Source: Bacteroidota bacterium
Lineage (GTDB): Bacteria > Bacteroidota > Bacteroidia > Chitinophagales > JADIYW01
DNA: 64,000 nucleotides
Assembly (NCBI GenBank): GCA_016705125.1
Contig: JADIYW010000004.1
Coordinates: forward strand, 206,444-270,443
Direction of reading: 5' to 3'
The notes under the pieces are model-generated. The model was given only the letters and a program-made list of their open reading frames with translations, did not search any database and had not been told where the DNA came from. Positions 61,958 through 64,000 of this stretch are shown in pieces. Made by a program: the position numbers and the translations under genes. Within the stretch, counting starts at the first letter, position 1; the number at the start of each line of letters is the position of its first letter.

Positions 61958-63361
61958 ATGATGAGTGATATAAAATTTGGAACAGACGGATGGCGTGCAA
62001 TTATAGCAGAAGATTTTACGGTAGCAAATGTGGCTAGAGTGGCTTATGCAACTGGATTAAGAATTATTAATTCCGATTTGAATAAAAATGTGGTGATTGG
62101 ACACGACTGCAGATTTGGTGGTCAATTGTTTGCAGAAACAACCGCTAAGGTAATTGCAGCAATGGGCATTAAAGTTTATTTAGCCAAAGGCATCGTTTCA
62201 ACCCCTATGATTTCCCTAGGTGCACATCATTTTAAAAGTGGCTTTGGTGTGGTAATTACAGCTAGTCATAATCCAGCTTCTTATAACGGATTTAAGCTAA
62301 AATCTGCTTATGGAGGTCCAACTATTCCTTCTGAAATTCAGTTGGTTGAAGATTTAATACCTGCACAAGCTGGGTTCCTACAACTAGCATTGAAGAATTA
62401 GTTGAAAATGGAAAAATAGAGTATGTTGATTTAGAAACAATGTACTTTAACCATGTAGAGCAATCTTTCGACATGGAAACAATCAGAAATTGTGGGATGG
62501 TTTTTGCCTTCGATGCCATGTACGGTGCAGGACAAAAAATTGTAAAGCGTCTTTTACCTAATATTGTTCATTTGCATTGCGACGAAAATCCCTCGTTTAT
62601 GGGTCAAGCACCAGAGCCATTGCACAAGAATTTATTAGAGTTTTCGAAATTAATTGCAGACTCCACAGATATTGATTTTGGTTTTGCAAATGATGGTGAT
62701 GCCGATCGGATTGGCTGTTATGATTCAAAGGCAACTTTGTGGATTCGCACCATGTAATTTTATTACTTATTTCATTATTTGTATAAATACAAAGGATTAA
62801 GGGGAAAAGTGATTATTGCTTTCTCGGTTTGTGAAAAGTAAAACAACTTTGTGCTGTATTAGGTATCGAATGCCGTGTGACTAAATTGGCTTTAAATATA
62901 TCTGCGAAATAATGGTAAATGAAGATGTATTAGTAGGTGGGGAAGAATCGGGTGGAATAGCTATAAAAGGGCATATTCCTGAGCGTGATGGCGTTTGGAA
63001 TGCACTTACACTTATCGAATTTATGGCAAAAACTGGAAAATCACTAGACGAGTTAATTCAAGAAATTTATGACCTTATTGGCCCTTTTGCTTTCGATAGA
63101 TATGATGTTCATTTGCCAGAATCATTAAAACAAAAAATAATATCTTATTGCGAACAAGACAATTTTAAATCCTTTTGTTCATTTACCGTTCAAAGGGTAG
63201 AAAAAATTGATGGTTTCAAATTTCATTTAGACAATAACTCATGGGTGATGATTAGACCAAGTGGCACCGAGCCAGTATTGAGAATATACAGCGAAAGCGA
63301 AAATTATGAAAAAGTAATTGCTATTTTAGATGCAACAAAATCTACCGTATTGGCTATATGA
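61958..63361 (+). pseudogene. Phosphoglucomutase/phosphomannomutase family enzyme, several frameshifts
   Basis: Pieces 61958-62401, about 62380-62757 and 62912-63361 are consecutive parts of one alpha-D-phosphohexomutase of about 465 residues. FGTDGWRAIIAEDF is at the start, the active-site phosphoserine loop is ITASHNPASYNGFK, the metal loop is NDGDADRIG, the sugar-binding loop is GGEESGGIA and the phosphate-binding loop is IRPSGTEPVLRIY. The joins are near 62365-62380, near 62748-62775 (an extra T in ATTTCATT) and at two or more points in 62830-62911, including AAATTGG. Repairing these gives a normal protein, and the enzyme is likely essential, so sequencing error is the best explanation. 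It interconverts hexose 1- and 6-phosphates for glycogen or envelope sugars. Confidence 0.85.
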
Positions 63362-64000
63362 AAAGGCAATATGCCATATTATTCGTTATAATTTTTATTT
63401 GTAAAATAGGAATTTGTAAGCAAAATTCTAACTATAAAGACGGTAAACAATTTGAAAACAGTGATTTGGAAATTATAAACTCAGATTTAGAAGATACTAT
63501 AACTGAATTTTATAAGGCCGAAAAAACCGACACAGTAGTTGATAATCAACCACTAAGCACCGATACTGTATCGGCTCGTATTCGATTTTGCAAACCATAT
63601 ACTTTTTTTGACCGCTCTGCAGTATTAAACAAACCACGTATTGGCATGGCATTAGGCATTACAGGAGCAAGTTATGTGGGATTAAATTTTTGGTGGTCGA
63701 AAGCATGGTATTCTAATTATGAAAAAACAAAATTCCACCTTTTTAACGATGCCAAAGAATGGAATCAAGTAGATAAAATTGGACATGGATTTAGCGCTTA
63801 TTTGGAGTCCACTTGGAGTGCACAAGTATTTGAATGGGCAGGAATGAAACCAAAAAAAGCAGCATGGCTAGGGTTTGGCATAGCACAAATGTGGCAGCTG
63901 GCAATTGAATTTCAAGACGCATTTTCGGCAAAGTGGGGTTTTTCGTTAAGCGATGTAGGAGCAAATATTGCGGGAGCAGGATGGAATGTATGGCAAGAAT
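63358..64000 (+). CDS. DUF2279 family exported protein (partial, runs off the window)
   Basis: ATG 63358 overlaps the phosphohexomutase stop (ATGA). The frame is open to the window end (214 codons seen). It starts with signal peptide KRQYAILFVIIFICKIGICK and an acidic linker. The DUF2279/YfiM-like region follows: RIGMALGITGASYVGLNFW, DKIGHGFSAYLESTWSAQVF, KKAAWLGFGIAQMWQLAIEF and WGFSLSDVGANIAGAGWN. It is an envelope protein of unknown function. Confidence 0.82.
   Translation, partial: MKRQYAILFVIIFICKIGICKQNSNYKDGKQFENSDLEIINSDLEDTITEFYKAEKTDTVVDNQPLSTDTVSARIRFCKPYTFFDRSAVLNKPRIGMALGITGASYVGLNFWWSKAWYSNYEKTKFHLFNDAKEWNQVDKIGHGFSAYLESTWSAQVFEWAGMKPKKAAWLGFGIAQMWQLAIEFQDAFSAKWGFSLSDVGANIAGAGWNVWQE

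Overview
This window reads as chromosomal DNA of an AT-rich member of the Bacteroidota, most like the Chitinophagales/Sphingobacteriales side of the phylum. The evidence is the phylum-type promoters (TAnnTTTG -7 box, TTTG -33 box), type IX secretion sorting domains on secreted proteins, the bamD-rpoZ-coaBC-DUF4835 block, Bacteroidota-type omega subunit, FISUMP and WG-repeat proteins, a Hc1-like histone, and atpD-atpC as a separate pair. No rRNA, tRNA, CRISPR array, insertion sequence transposase or prophage was recognised.

Layout. 0.1-10.9 kb: a co-directional minus-strand signalling cluster. It runs from an FHA-ABC transporter fusion through an M48 lipoprotein peptidase, a PP2C phosphatase, a truncated FISUMP protein, a Hanks-type kinase and a WG-repeat protein to a small secreted protein, then an AbiE-type toxin-antitoxin pair and a second kinase that lacks its N-lobe start and carries MORN repeats. 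11-15.8 kb: a fatty acid beta-oxidation operon (TetR regulator, HADH-ECH fusion, IVS-type four-helix protein, thiolase) with a palindromic operator lying over the -33 box and a terminator at the far end. 15.9-20.6 kb: M15 peptidase, Tex, PLP-fold arginine decarboxylase. 20.7-23.4 kb: a T9SS-exported leucine-rich-repeat protein flanked by two similar arrays of a hairpin repeat. 23.5-37.2 kb: argS, a SET-domain protein, a GH36 alpha-galactosidase, a 3-hydroxyacyl-CoA dehydrogenase, TPR and small membrane proteins, recN, a vanadium-haloperoxidase-like lipoprotein and a serine hydrolase. 37.5-43.7 kb: histone-thyA-folA-rlmI on one strand and bamD-rpoZ-coaBC-DUF4835 on the other. 43.7-57.3 kb: metabolic and translation genes (proC, rnz, gltX, glnS), a STAS protein, a T9SS beta-helix protein and atpD/atpC. 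57.7-64 kb: smpB, a type II restriction-modification pair, a lipoprotein, pcm, a phosphohexomutase and the start of a DUF2279 protein.

Two cross-cutting features matter for the reader. First, many genes (both kinases, AbiEii, WG protein, LRR protein, lipoprotein at 60.4 kb, pcm, phosphohexomutase) are broken by one- or two-base indels, most of them in short homopolymers. Because obviously essential genes are hit in the same way, sequencing or assembly error is the likeliest cause, and I annotate whole spans. Second, intergenic regions contain recurring stock phrases and hairpin units dispersed across the window that match no named element I can identify.

The most system-like candidate is the kinase/phosphatase/FHA-transporter cluster. 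Its kinases are modular, with exchangeable extracytoplasmic domains, and the WG-repeat protein shares its C-terminal tail with one kinase. This suggests a membrane phospho-signalling unit coupled to an ABC exporter. Function is inference only.
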